Origin: Silene latifolia
Lineage: Eukaryota > Streptophyta > Magnoliopsida > Caryophyllales > Caryophyllaceae
Length of the DNA: 64,000 nt
Assembly: GCF_048544455.1 (NCBI RefSeq)
Contig: NC_133534.1
Coordinates: 33,728,217-33,792,216, forward strand
Direction: 5' to 3'
The first letter of the stretch is position 1; every line of letters begins with the position of its first letter. The notes under the pieces are model-generated. The model was not told where the DNA came from. It ran no database searches and was given only the letters and a program-made list of their open reading frames with translations. Shown piece by piece: positions 44,878 to 56,383 of this stretch. Made by a program: the position numbers and the translations under genes.

Positions 44878-45227
44878 GTATTAAATATAAATATAATAAT
44901 ATAAACAATACGAATTAATTATTAATAAATATAATAGTAATAATATAAATATAAAAATAATTAATAATAATAATAATAACAACAGTAAATACATTAATAT
45001 AAAAATAATAATAATGATATCAATAAGAATAATAATAGTAATGTTGAAATAAACTAATATGAATCGAATCGAACTTAATCGAACTTAATCGAATCGAACT
45101 AGTGAATCGAATCGAATCGAATCGAATCGAATCAATTGAGCTGAATCGAATCGAATCGAATGAATGGAGCTGAATCGAATCGAATCGAACTTATTAGAAC
45201 TGAAATTAAGTCCAAAAGAACAGGGCC
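44222..45227. mobile_element. Harbinger-like element with pentamer arrays and AAT-rich core, 1006 bp
   Basis: The inverted ends GGCCCTGTTCTTTTGGACT and its inverse are flanked by TAA at 44219-44221 and 45228-45230. Inside the left end are GAACT-type pentamers, inside the right end GAATC-type pentamers, and between them about 700 bp of AAT-rich DNA. There is no coding capacity. Confidence 0.8.
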
Positions 45228-45660
45228 TAAGTAGGGTACGAAACTTATATTTCCTCCTTTTTATATTTCTTTGCATTTATTTTAAACTGTATATTTTTTT
45301 CGATTTGGAACGGGAACTTTTTCAAATCTACTTGTATTATACTGGTTATGTTATATTTAGTTTTTTTATATTTGCTTTCATTTATTTGAAAGTTTATATA
45401 TTTTCGATTTAAAAAAAAAACTCTCTTACGGAGTAATCTATTTTCTACGAATTTTTTTTATCTAACTCTACTATATTGTTTATGTACGAAAATTTAAAAA
45501 AATGACATATCAATTTATTTTGTTGTTAAAATGTTAAGAAATAATATACTTTGTATTTATGATGTTGGAATATAATAGTTATACTGATTTTTTTTCATTT
45601 ACACAATGAATTTAACTACTCATTCCAGATGATTAGTAAATATACATTGTTCACATTTTA

Positions 45661-46184
45661 TTTGTTCAGGTTAGAAGTAGGAGGACGATTATTTAAAATT
45701 TTTATTAATTTTTCGTAATTGTAATTTATTAATGTGTAATTGTATAATGTATTATTTTGTGTAAATGTAATCTTAAGTAAATAAAATTAAGATGGTAAAG
45801 AATAGTGTAATTAATTATGTAGAGATCATGGCGGTCCCCACGTCAGAAAAAAAAAAGAAAAAAAAAATTTGTAACAACCAATAGAAATCTTTTAAAGAAC
45901 CCGTCTTTTATACTATGTAGATTTGTTCAGGTTAGAAGTAGGAGGACGATTATTTAAAATTTTTATTAATTTTTCGTAATTGTAATTTATTAATGTGTAA
46001 TTGTATAATGTATTATTTTGTGTAAATGTAATCTTAAGTAAATAAAATTAAGATGGTAAAGAATAGTGTAATTAATTATGTAGAGATCATGGCGGTCCCC
46101 ACGTCAGAAAAAAAAAAAAGAAAAAAAAAATTTGTAACAGCCAATAGAAATCTTTTAAAGAACCCATCTTTTATACTATGTAGA
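45661..46184 (-). repeat. Tandem duplication of the Helitron 5' end
   Basis: Two adjacent direct copies (about 45661-45921 and 45922-46184) are nearly identical. They differ mainly in the length of an A run and one base in the AACCCGTC/AACCCATC phrase. Each ends, on the minus strand, at its own TCTACATAG start. Confidence 0.85.
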
Positions 46185-46395
46185 TGTTAAAATTTAATCC
46201 GACCCAACCATAAACCCGAATGTTTGATCCATTTTACGGTCATGTCCCGTAAATTATGACATGTGATTCGAATGATCCACGACTCTTAATGACTCGTCAT
46301 TTCAGGGTCAAAACCCGACATGTTCGACCTGATAAATTTAAAAATAAGTTTATGTTAAATGTAGGTTAAATATTACTAAATCATTAATAATTAAT

Positions 46396-46399
<4 letters not shown>

Positions 46400-46430
<31 letters not shown>
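46400..46430 (+). repeat. (TA)n microsatellite
   Basis: About 15 TA units. Confidence 0.85.
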
Positions 46431-46434
<4 letters not shown>

Positions 46435-48444
46435 TGAAAATATGTAATTTCTATGTATAAAAAATGGATAATAAATAATACTGTAAATTTTATTAAGTCG
46501 TGACTTTTTTAAATCATAAACATGATTAAAACATAATTATTAAAATAAATTTAGTGTTAAGTTTTTCAATGTATACGTTAGACCATATCGAAAATATTTT
46601 CATTTAATGCTAAGTATAACTTAGAAAATATTGAAAGTATATAATTTTTGAGAATGAGTAAATTAAACAAATTTAGATTTTTTTTTTCTTGATAAAGTGC
46701 TCCAATTTTAGGAGTTCTTTAAGGAAATATTAATTTTTAATGGAAGTAAAAATATGAGTAGTTTGGAGGGAAAATTTGTGGTGATGGTTGTTGTTTTATT
46801 ATTTAGTATAGATAGAACGCAGTTTTACGATAAGTTAATTGTAAAATAGCTAACCGAATTGTAAATGTGTGCCCGTAAGGATGGAATTTATTGGTTAAAA
46901 CTTGGGTGAAATTCACAGGAGACCCAGGTTCAAGCCTCCCCAAGAGCAAAATCTTGAGGAGCATTTTTCAATTTGATTAGACATATTAATAGAATATTCT
47001 AATTCTGTTACATAAATAAAATAGTATTGATTATAATTTATAAGTATGATGTGAAAGCAATATTTTACTATTATTATTTTTAAAACTAAACTTGATGACT
47101 ACAATAATTACTTAACGGTTATATTACGCCTTTAGTGGATATAATAATATAATAACAATATTTTTTTAAAACAAAGTTAACAAAATATAAAATCGACAAT
47201 CTTATACACAATATTGCGGAAGGGTATATTGGTAATTAGAAATTAAAATCATGTGAATTGACACGGTTCAACCAAACACTACACGGGAGATTAATTCATG
47301 GGAAAAACAAACTCTCCCAAGGTAACCAAACATGTTTATATCATTTCATAGGAATTGAATATTGGAGTTGGATTCCAGTGAATTGCAAATTAACACGGGA
47401 GTTCTATTCCTGTATGAACCAAACGAGGCCTAAATTAAATTTTATAATTAAATGTCAATCAGAGTAAAATACTATTAATATAATTATTATTCTTTTAGTA
47501 GATAGGAGATGCGGGTACTAGATAATTTGTCGAATCTAAACATTATGTACTATATAGGGGATGCGGGTACTAGATAATTTGTTGAACAGTAAGACGACTA
47601 TATAACCAGTTGTATTGGTTGTATAGTAAATAATATGGGCTTTAGAATGAATTATTTGAGCTTAGACCTATACATTACGAGCTTTATTAGAAAGAACTTG
47701 AGCCCCATTATAAAAATAATGATTTTAAAAACTTATAATGAAATTCAAGAATAGTATATATAAGATTAATTAGATTTTAAATTTAACATAAAAAAATTTA
47801 AATATAAATCAAAAGTTATAAAATATAATACCCCAAATATTTTCCTGAGTTATTTAAAGTATATAGTCGTCGAATTTATAAAACAAGATGTATTATGTTT
47901 CTTAATGAAAAAAAATGAAAGCCAAGTCTAATTTTTAAAGGGAGTCTCTTATTTTATTTGTCGGTCACTCTTGAGTCTTCTAGGTCCATCTTATTCTTAG
48001 ACACCTATTAAGCAAAAAATACAATGAGGGATCTCTCGAAACTTTTCTTGTGTTTTCTACCAACAAAGCTTAGATCATCATTAATCATCAATTGTTTCGT
48101 TAAAATCAAACTACAATACATCCATGTCTGCCATTATTAGTTGATTATTTACAATTTTTGGTGGATCTTGTTTCTTACCGTGAATATCTACCCGGTTTGG
48201 TTACGGGTGAACATTTGACTTCGGTCGATTTTTTTTTCATTAAAGTAAAACAATTCTACCGATCCTATTATTATTAGTACTATTATTAGAGGTTATATGA
48301 ATTATATGTTATTTGTTGTCAATCTTGTGGGTTAGATGCTCCGATTTTTATTTACGATCATGAGTATTATGGTGAGTTGCTCTGAAACATATTGACAATA
48401 GTATATATTTTATTTATTTGCCGGATTTGATAATGAGAAGAGCC
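46431..48444. other. AT-rich intergenic DNA with repeat relics
   Basis: No host gene is visible. A tRNA-derived SINE-like head may lie at 46870-46980. A decayed MITE related to 49695-49988 lies at about 47240-47440 (CATGTGAATTG and GAACCAAACGAGGCC). ATGCGGGTACTAGATAATTTG occurs twice, near 47508 and 47561. Confidence 0.35.
46870..46980 (+). mobile_element. Possible tRNA-derived SINE head
   Basis: TGGTTAAAACTTGGG resembles an A box. GGTTCAAGCCTCC, about 35 bp later, resembles a B box of a polymerase III promoter. The surrounding wording is like other plant SINE heads. No tail or target duplication was identified. Confidence 0.3.
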
Positions 48445-48454
48445 GATTTTAGAT

Positions 48455-49473
48455 CACAAATAGGATCCTACAACCTGTTGTACAGTAGCATTGTACAACA
48501 GGCCCATATATTACATATTAAACTATTTAAGCCCAAAAAAAAATTCTACACATCTCCTTTTCCCCCTAATTCTGATTTCTCTCCAGTCGACAAACCCTAC
48601 CCCTCTTTCTCTTCTCTAAATTTCTCTTAAACGATCCGTAATTCTGATTCTAATATGGTGAAAAGAAATCAATTGACATCATAATCAATGAGGAAAAACG
48701 CATCTAATAATATTTTGGTGAACGAGAAGCAATTTATATCATCATCAAGAAGGAAAAATGGATCTAATAATACTTTGAGGTAAATTTCTACATCAATCAT
48801 ACGAACTATTATTAGAAGAATACAAGTTCAAAAATTCGAGTACATAATAATACGAGCTATTAAGATAAGAATATGAGCTAATGTAAAAAGATTACGAGCT
48901 TAAAAGAATCACGAACTTAAAAATACAAGCACATGAGAATACGAGCTATTAAGATAATAATACGAGCTAATGTAAAAAGAATACGAGTTTGAAGGATTAC
49001 GAGCTTAAAAATACGAGCGCATAAGAATATGAGCTATTGATATAAGAATATGAGCTAATTTAAAAAGAATACGAGCTTAAAAGGATCAAGAGTTTTAAAA
49101 TACGAGCACATAAGAATATGAGCTATAAAGATAAAAATATGAGCTAATGTAAAAAGAATACGAGCTTCAACTATTTTCATGCATTAAAAATTTTGGATAA
49201 TTTTTTTTTTTCCTCACGAGTCACGTCATATGATTTGTTCCATATATTCAATTAATTATAATAATTTAAAGGATAATATGATTCAGTACCTGAATGATGG
49301 ATGAAGATGGAGAGGAATTAGAAAAATATAAAAGCAGTCAGAGAAAGAAGGAGGATTGAATTCAAAATTGAATTACGTTATTTTATTTTATTTGTAAAAA
49401 TATTTGAAAAAAGACTAAAATAACCTTGGATGTACAATGCTCATTGTACATCCAGTTGTATAGTCCTGGAACT
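48455..49473. mobile_element. Mutator-like non-autonomous element, 1019 bp
   Basis: A perfect 10-bp duplication, GATTTTAGAT (48445-48454 and 49474-49483), flanks the element. The ends are imperfect inverted repeats of about 45 bp; both contain TACAAC and AGCATTGTACA in inverse orientation. A 9-11-bp duplication with such ends is the Mutator pattern. No transposase is present. The core has a tandem array of ACGAGCTA-type units. Confidence 0.75.
48820..49170 (+). repeat. Tandem array of ACGAGCTA-containing units
   Basis: About four to five imperfect units of 70-90 bp repeat the phrases TACGAGCACATAAGAATA, GAGCTATTAAGATAA and GAGCTAATGTAAAAAGAATA. They lie inside the Mutator-like element. Confidence 0.7.
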
Positions 49474-49694
49474 GATTTTAGATGGATAGGAATTTTGGGT
49501 TTGAATTAACTGAAGAAAGTTTGGCATAGTTTTAGTAAAACTAATTTATGCTTACAAATTTGAAGTGGGTAAATATGGCATTTTGCCTCCCAGAATTTTT
49601 CTATTATATATTCGTCCACTATGACTAGTTATGTAGTTGATTTTGTTAATAGTTAATACTAGTTAATGGTTAGCGAGCATGGTTAGGAGATATA

Positions 49695-49988
49695 GGGGTT
49701 GTTTGGTTACCCAACATAAAACACATGAATTGCAATTCATGTGATTTGTAAAATTGGTGGGTTGTTTGTTTGCCCCAAATCACATGAATTGAAGTTCCAT
49801 AGGAACTCTAATTCCTCCATGATGGGGGAAGTTGCTTACCTAGGTCCCCCTAGGTAAGTGGGAATTCCTATGGAATTCACTTCCCACATTCCAACCAAAC
49901 ACTTTTTTTCCATTTCACATGAATTGCAAAATCATGTGAATTGTAACTCCCTTGGAACTTTAATTCCTCCAGCGAACCAAACGACCCC
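49695..49988. mobile_element. MITE, 294 bp
   Basis: The inverted ends GGGGTTGTTTGGTT and its near inverse (AACCAAACGACCCC) are flanked by ATA at 49692-49694 and 49989-49991. CACATGAATTGCAATTCATG palindromes lie inside. It is probably Harbinger-related by its ends and 3-bp duplication. Confidence 0.65.
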
Positions 49989-49991
49989 ATA

Positions 49992-52009
49992 GAGTTGATT
50001 CTAAACATGAGGCTTTGTTAATAACGATAAGTTTTATGCGTAATCATGGATCATGTATTATTATTTTGGTTGGGGTAAAGCAAGTTCCTTTAAAAGTTAT
50101 GATATTAAAGTGGTGAGTTTTTATGCTTGTATTCGAGGTTTAGCGTAAGTTTGCGAGTTCTGTGTTCCTTACTAAAGTAAGAATGGTTATTTGGTCATAT
50201 AGCCGAGATTGAATCATATGGACACTTAAAGATTTTGTAGTTTGGATCTCATATTCTGTTTTTCGTTGTTGTATCTTTTGAATTCGTCTAGTGGGTGAGT
50301 AGCTCAGAGTCCTTTAAAAAGGACATTTGCCAATATGGATATTGAAATTGAGATTTATATTGAGTTAAAGGGGCTTTGTGCCATATTATGTTATACGGTC
50401 CATGTGCTACCTTGGTTAATGAGTTCTTTATTTTTGAGTTTTGTATCGATATTGAGATGGAAGTACTACCTCGCGGTTTATCCGTCCGTTCCCTACCCAT
50501 TTTGTATTTGACTTAAGGACAATAATGAAAATATGGTATGTGGATATTTGAATTTTATAGTAGGATGGAGTTGAGTTCGGAGTAGTGAGATCATTACTAC
50601 TCCGACATCGGCGGAAGTGTGTGAGGATGATCCCGAGTGCAAAGTCATAGCTAGAAACTTGGTTTTGTCATATTAATTTACATGTATGCATTTCTATAAT
50701 GTTTGACCAATAAGTTATATATAAAGGGTAGTAGGAGTGTTTTGCTTAGTTTTTGAGTATAGATTCAAATAATATCAAGTTTTTGACTAGGTGAATTGTT
50801 GGCTTGATCATAAAAGCGGATTTGCATGTACTACTAATAGTTCAAGTTTGTTTTTGTGTGTTATGTAAAACAAATAGTGGATGTGTTAGTTCAATTAGTG
50901 AAGTTAGGCTCATAACCCGCACTGGCGAGCCGGATTATTGTTTGGCTCAAAATCCGAGCCGGGTAATCAAAAATGCCAAGGAGTATAATTTGGTTCAAAA
51001 TCCGCTTTGACGAGCCGGGCATTGAAAAATGCCGAGGATTATAGTTTGGCTCATAACCCGCAGTGGGGAGCCAAGCATACAGAAATTCCTTTTACTAGTC
51101 GTATGAGGTTGAGCCATTAGATACTTTTATTAGGCGTTGACCTGACATGATTGTTTTTTTTTTTTTTTTTTTTTTTTTTTATGATAGTAGTATACTTATA
51201 ATATTCTCTATTGTTAACTTGAGTTACTTTTGTGAGGTGGGTAAGCTATAGAGTAGTCAAAGATTATAGTGGTACATAATTGTAACTAGATTTGTTATAG
51301 GATTTAGGTATGGGCAGACTTATTTGTTTTGGAATGATTAGTGTGATGGCTTAACTAATCAAAGAAATTATGTACTTATCAAGGAATAAATGATAATGTT
51401 CAAAAGCGTGAGTTTGTTGGGATTATCGTCTTGATCTTGTGACTAAGAACTTGAGGTAGAACACTAATATTTGAAGATAGTATGGCCAGGTGACAAGAAT
51501 GTCAAATGGCAGTGATTCACATTTAAAGTGAATAATTAGTAAAGTTGGATATATAATAACAAGAAAAGGGCAGAAGAATGTAATGGTTGGCTTAAGAGTG
51601 ATCTAATGATTTGAACTTTAAGTTTCTTTATCACAAGAAGATTTGTTATCAATATTTAGGTCAACTAAAATATTGTGATTGTGGATGCCGTGGAGATTAT
51701 GATATTTAGAACTCTCATTTGAGTATTGGTATTGGGATTTTCTTGAAACAAGGTTTCAGTTCGTATTATATTCGTGTTGTCGCCTCCTTTAACTGTGAAA
51801 ACCATTTTATAAAGATAAAATTAATTCATTTATTTTATCATTGGAAGTACAAAAACAAAATATTTTTCATTTTCCATTGCTTTTGTTCTAATATTTAAAT
51901 TGCTAGAGACTACTTTTATTGAGGTTGTGTTTATTACTCAAATGACGTGTTTGTCCCTTTTGGGCTACCCGTCATGGGGTAGATCTTTTGTCTTCTGGTT
52001 TATTTTCAG
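49992..52009. other. Long non-coding stretch, possibly an old LTR, with short repeats
   Basis: No gene is supported. The 50560-50650 part (CCGACATCGGCGGAAGTGTG, GATGATCCCGAGTGCAAAG) reads like the LTR of some gypsy elements, but no boundaries were found. It holds the repeat at 50905-51075 and a T35 tract at 51147-51180. Confidence 0.3.
50905..51075 (+). repeat. Imperfect tandem repeats around GGCTCAAAATCCG
   Basis: About four units of 45-60 bp share TTTGGCTCA(A/T)AA(T)CCG, GAGCCGGG and AAAAATGCC(A/G)AGGA phrases. Confidence 0.65.
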
Positions 52010-52059
52010 GTGACTCCCTCTGCAATTCAAAAGGGACTTTTATAAGAGGTTGCTTACCT
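52010..52059 (+). other. Candidate host exon left of the three-LTR element
   Basis: A 50-bp stretch follows a pyrimidine-rich acceptor (TTTATTTTCAG) and ends at TTACCT/GTAAGC. Read in the phase that leaves a whole codon at the donor, it gives DSLCNSKGTFIRGCLP. It lies 85 bp before the retroelement. The product is unknown and the call rests on splice signals only. Confidence 0.3.
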
Positions 52060-52144
52060 GTAAGCATGTCTCTCAAGTCTAAACAATGGTTGCTAACAGT
52101 AGTCACCAGATATCGTTAAAGCAAATGCTATGATATTTGGCTTG

Positions 52145-53707
52145 TGGTAGCAATAAAACTAGGTGTCGTAATACTAGAATTAACTATCAAATTAACAATT
52201 TATAACCTAAACTTTGACTCTACTAACTTTAAACTTAAAACAATAGCAAAGTGGAAGTAAAGGGTCGTACCCAAGAGAAGGGGAAAAGACTAGAGCTTGA
52301 ATTGTAAATTAATGGCTACTAAGTGGGTCTCTACTACTAATTAAGATGCTAATGACACTTTAAACTTAATCAAAAGGGCACTAATCACAAACAATGGGTA
52401 TTAACAAAGGTCAACAAGTAGAAAACATAGATGGAAAAAGATTGGTTTTGAGAAACAAACATGGAAATAAGAGTAGAACTTTGAATATCTTCCTATTGAG
52501 ACAATTCTACAAACAACTAGTATGCAAGATTCAATGTAAGGGGGAGTACTTGATGTAATTCTCTCTTAGTAACCCAACAATGGTAAAGCTTGACTCTTTT
52601 TACTCTCTCACAATTATCTACCCACTTCTATCACCTCAAGATGTTGATACATGTAAATTAAACCATCTACACATACCCTTCAAGCTTAAGCAACAAATCA
52701 TTAAACCATGAAAAGAGACTAAGCATGAGCATTAAGAATTTACCAAAAGATGAAGCTAGGATCAATTCCTCATGAGATTAAACCATACAAATGAGCAAAA
52801 GACAAGAACTTTCCTATTTGTTGTAAGAATCCTTTAAACCAAATCAACTAACAACAAATTTGCTTCAACAATCCCAACTAAATTAAACCATTTCATTAGG
52901 ATTTGCACTAGTCAAGTAAATAACATGCAAGGATGGCTAACCCAAACATTCAATTACTCAACAATAGAAATTAAGCACAAGGAAAGAACTTTAGATAAAT
53001 AAAGAGAGGTTTAAGAGCCTTACAATTACCAAAGTTGGATACTTTGATCAAATTACATCAAGATGGGAAGGATTTAGCCTTCCATAGTCTTCAAAACCCA
53101 AAGAAATGAAGAAAGATTACAACTTTGCATCCAAATAGTCCTCTAAATTATTACAAGATTAAACCCTAACAATGAGATTAAAAGAGATGATATGATGGTA
53201 GGTGAATGTCCCAGGTCTTCAAACTTCTCGGGTATATATAGGGCTTCACGAAAACCTAGAAAGATTTCCACTTAAGAAGCCCACAAACGAGATTAGAAAA
53301 ACCCGCAAAGCAGAGCTGCGCAGGCTGCGCAAGTACTGTTCCAGCCTGCGCAATAATGCGCACCTGCGCACCCTGTTTGCGCAGGCTGCGCACTGGCTCG
53401 TATTTTGGGATTTCTATTTTCCAAGAGCTAGACCTCTTCAATTTCTTCTATTCTTCATTCCTACTTCTCCCAACTTGTTTCCGGGTTACAAGTGATCTTC
53501 TTGTGCCTTATCTTGACCTTTGAAAGGTGCTCTATAGCCGCTCGGGTTCCATGCATAAGGATTATGTGCTCAACCGAGTAAGAATGCACAAGTTACCACC
53601 ATATAACCGATTGCCAATAGTTAGGAAAAGTGAACCAAAAGACCCATATTAAAAGACACGAGGGTGATAAAATCACCCTCTTAGACCGACACAAAACAAT
53701 GCTATCA
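52145..53707 (-). repeat. 3' LTR of the three-LTR element
   Basis: 1563 bp; on the minus strand it starts TGATAGCATTG and ends ATTGCTACCA. Compared with the 5' LTR it lacks about 9 bp near 53440 and has a few substitutions. It contains a cluster of GCGCAGGCTGCGCA-type palindromes at 53318-53396. Confidence 0.9.
53660..53680 (-). other. Perfect hairpin near the LTR start
   Basis: GAGGGTGAT, AAA, ATCACCCTC forms a 9-bp stem about 30 bp inside the LTR. It is also present in the 5' LTR at about 59595-59615. Confidence 0.6.
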
Positions 53708-53916
53708 AACTCCCCCACACTTAGACTTTTGCTAGTCTCGAGCAAAACCCGGAACAAGCAACCGCAAAGTCTACAAGAGGGTGTGGGAGGGGATGATCTC
53801 TCTTCCCTTTCCTCTTCCTTCTTATGACTCCCTCAAACACAACCACCGATTAAAAAGAAAAAGACATGACTCAAAATTTTCGCACACACTCTTCACTCAC
53901 TCACCCTCCTTATTTC

Positions 53917-53934
53917 TCCCCGGCAACGGCGCCA
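53917..53934 (-). other. Second primer-binding site, next to the middle LTR
   Basis: TGGCGCCGTTGCCGGGGA on the minus strand, six bases after the end of the middle LTR. It is identical to the site at 58048-58065. Confidence 0.85.
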
Positions 53935-53939
53935 AAATT

Positions 53940-55557
53940 TGGTGGTTAATAAACTAGGTGTCGTAATATACTAGATTTAACCTACCAAATTAACAATTTA
54001 TAAGCCAAACTATACTCTAGACTACTCTAAATGATAAAGTAATATAGTGCAAGTAAGGGTCGAACCCAAGAGAAGGTCTTTTAAGCCAAGTACTTGAATT
54101 GTAAACTATTGATTTCTAATGACAAAGCTATAGACAAACAATGGTTATTCACAATGGCAAACAATAGAGAGACATAAAAAGGGGGGTTTTAGAGTTGATT
54201 TGTGACATGAAACAAAGTGAAATTTGCAATCCTATTCTAACAAGCAATATAACAAACACTTGGTGAGTAAGATGATTCAATAATTGAGAGAACTTGGTGC
54301 AATCCTACAAGTTCCAACTTTTCTCAAAGCAAGACTCTTTTCTCTCTAGTTTTCATTTACCCAACAACAATCCTCAAGCAAGTGATTACCACTATCTAAG
54401 CCAACAATGATAATCCTACTTCAACTACAAATTCTAACATTAAACCATGTAAGAATTGTAACCAAGAGCATGAAGAACAAAACCAAGAGGAAAGTAAATG
54501 GGATATCACAAAGATATGTTTAAACCAACAAATCCTATGATACAATCAATTTCTACTCACAAAGGTTGATACTTTAAACCAAGATAACAACAATCATGAG
54601 ATGCTTCAACAAGTTATTACAAAAGCAAGCAACTTTGCAACAACAAGCAATAGATGAATGAAAAAGAGTCAAGGGTAATTACTTCTCACAACAAAACATT
54701 CATCATGTCATTAGAACTTAGAAATTGAAACAAATGAAAGAGTAGAGATTAAGGAGTCAATACAATGATAAAGATGGAAACTTGCAATGGATTACACCAA
54801 GTAGGGAAGGATTTAGCCTTCCATAGTCTTCAAAACCCAAAGAAATAGAGAAAGATTACAACTTTGCATCCAAATAGTCTTCTAAATTATTACAAGATTA
54901 AACCCTAAGAATGAGATTAGAAGAGATGATATGATGGTAGGTGATTGTGAGTAGGAGTCCCCCCTTTTAGATCTCAAAATTCTAGATATATATAGGGAGG
55001 CACGAGAATCTAGGTTAAGTCCCTTAAGAAAGCCCAAAACACGGAAATAGAATTGCGAAATCCAGAGCAGCGCGTAGAAGCGCAGGCTGCGCACAATTAT
55101 GCGCAGGCTGCGCACTCAGACTGACAGCAGAATCTTGCGAAGGCCATATCTCTCTCGTTTCTTGGACAAACGAGGCGTGTGACCTACCGTTGGAAAGCTA
55201 AGATCACAAGCTTTCACCTCCAATTGGCCTTGCGTCAATACGAGCTATAGAACTCGAGATATATCCATTTGAAGTTGACCCTTGTGAAACCGAGTTTTCA
55301 ATTCTTTATTTTGGCTCTTGTTTGTCTATGCCAAGGCATCAAATCTTCCATTAGCTTACTTTTCTTGACTTTGCACTTATTCCATTGGCTTACCTTTGCG
55401 TCTCCTCCTTCACCTTGGTATTTTATAAGCTAAGGCTCTAAAATTTCAACCAAAAGTGCAAACCGGTATATTACAACAAGTCCAACTAAAACACGGTATC
55501 AAGCATGTTTATTGTGATAACATTAACCTATTGACTCGTCACAATTTGACACTATCA
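53940..55557 (-). repeat. Middle LTR, diverged subfamily
   Basis: 1618 bp; on the minus strand it starts TGATAGTGTCAAATTG and ends TTAACCACCA. It shares the outline and several phrases of the outer LTRs (AACTAGGTGTCGTAATA, the GCGCAGGCTGCGCA motif) but is clearly a different subfamily. It is preceded by a purine tract and followed by a primer site, so it is not a solo-LTR insertion. Confidence 0.8.
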
Positions 55558-56177
55558 AATTCCCCCACACTTGGACTTTACTTGTCCCGAGTAAAACTCA
55601 AGACTAAGTAGGAAGGTACACAAGTCCATCAAGTGAGTGTAGGAGAATCCAATCACTCTTCCCTCACTACAACCTTCTTATAACTTCCTCATTGACAACC
55701 ACCGATAAAAAGGAAAATATTGACTCAAAGTTGACACAAACTCTTCACTCACTCCCCCGCCTTATATCTCCCTCAAACAAGGACACGACACACCACCAAC
55801 TCCGACTCATCACGCAACTCCACCCTTCTTATATCACCAAAGTAGTAATGGTCACTCTTGCCTTATCCCAAGGCAATAGCAAAGTGACCTACACAATCCT
55901 CCAAATCATTCATACTCCCCTTATATCACCCCCTTATCACTCCAAGCAATGCAATTTATGCTACTATGTTGGCCAAACACCAATAAAGATCAACTACCTA
56001 GTAGCCAACATGAAAAACCACCAATTTGAAGCAATTTTCTTTGACTCAAAAAGAAATTAAATCCTAAATCTAGCCTCCTTCCTAAATCCTCCTTATTGCT
56101 CCCTTCTTATCCCTCCATCTTTTTGGTGGTGCATTTTTCAATTTTTCGATTTTTTTGTTGAAAATCCCTCATTTTGC

Positions 56178-56342
56178 CTAAGGTGCCCTTTCGGGTTTTC
56201 ACCTTAGCTTTTCCTTTCCTCTCATGGTGGCTCGCTTCTCTATTTTTCATTTTGCCCGGAATGCCCTTTCGGGTTTTCATTCCGTCCTCGGCCACCTTTT
56301 CCAATCTTGCCTAGGTGCCCACCCTTGTGGGTTTTCACCTAG
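56178..56342 (-). ncRNA. Three tandem bipartite hairpins with compensatory differences
   Basis: In the transcript (minus strand) each unit is an outer stem, an AAAA bulge, then an inner stem-loop. Unit 56311-56342: CTAGGTG/CACCTAG outside, CCCAC-AAGG-GTGGG inside. Unit 56257-56284: CGGAATG/CATTCCG outside, CCC-GAAA-GGG inside. Unit 56178-56207: CTAAGGTG/CACCTTAG outside, CCC-GAAA-GGG inside. The outer stems differ between units yet pair fully, which is evidence for selected RNA structure. Units are 50-80 bp apart, downstream of the gag-like gene. Function is unknown; packaging or translation signals are possibilities. Confidence 0.5.
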
Positions 56343-56351
56343 CCGGAATTT

Positions 56352-56355
<4 letters not shown>

Positions 56356-56383
<28 letters not shown>
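56356..56383 (-). repeat. Poly(T) tract, poly(A) on the transcript strand
   Basis: About 28 T between the gag-like gene and the hairpins. It is too long to be reliable in sequencing. Confidence 0.8.

Larger units (their letters stand above)
43225..46184 (-). mobile_element. Helitron with nested Harbinger-like element
   Basis: On the minus strand it starts TCTACATAGTATAAAAGA at 46184, preceded by A. It ends with the hairpin CCCGTGCA-TTTT-TGCACGGG, TTTAAAA, CTAG at 43225, followed by T. Insertion between A and T, the TC start, the CTRR end and the subterminal hairpin are the Helitron hallmarks. No Rep/helicase is encoded. It carries an inserted element at 44222-45227 and a tandem duplication of its first about 262 bp. 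Confidence 0.7.

Noticed and set aside
53202-53495. 97-codon frame, and its twin at 59128-59430
   Set aside because: Both lie in the outer LTRs, antisense to transcription, over the GCGCA palindrome block; no protein family is recognisable.
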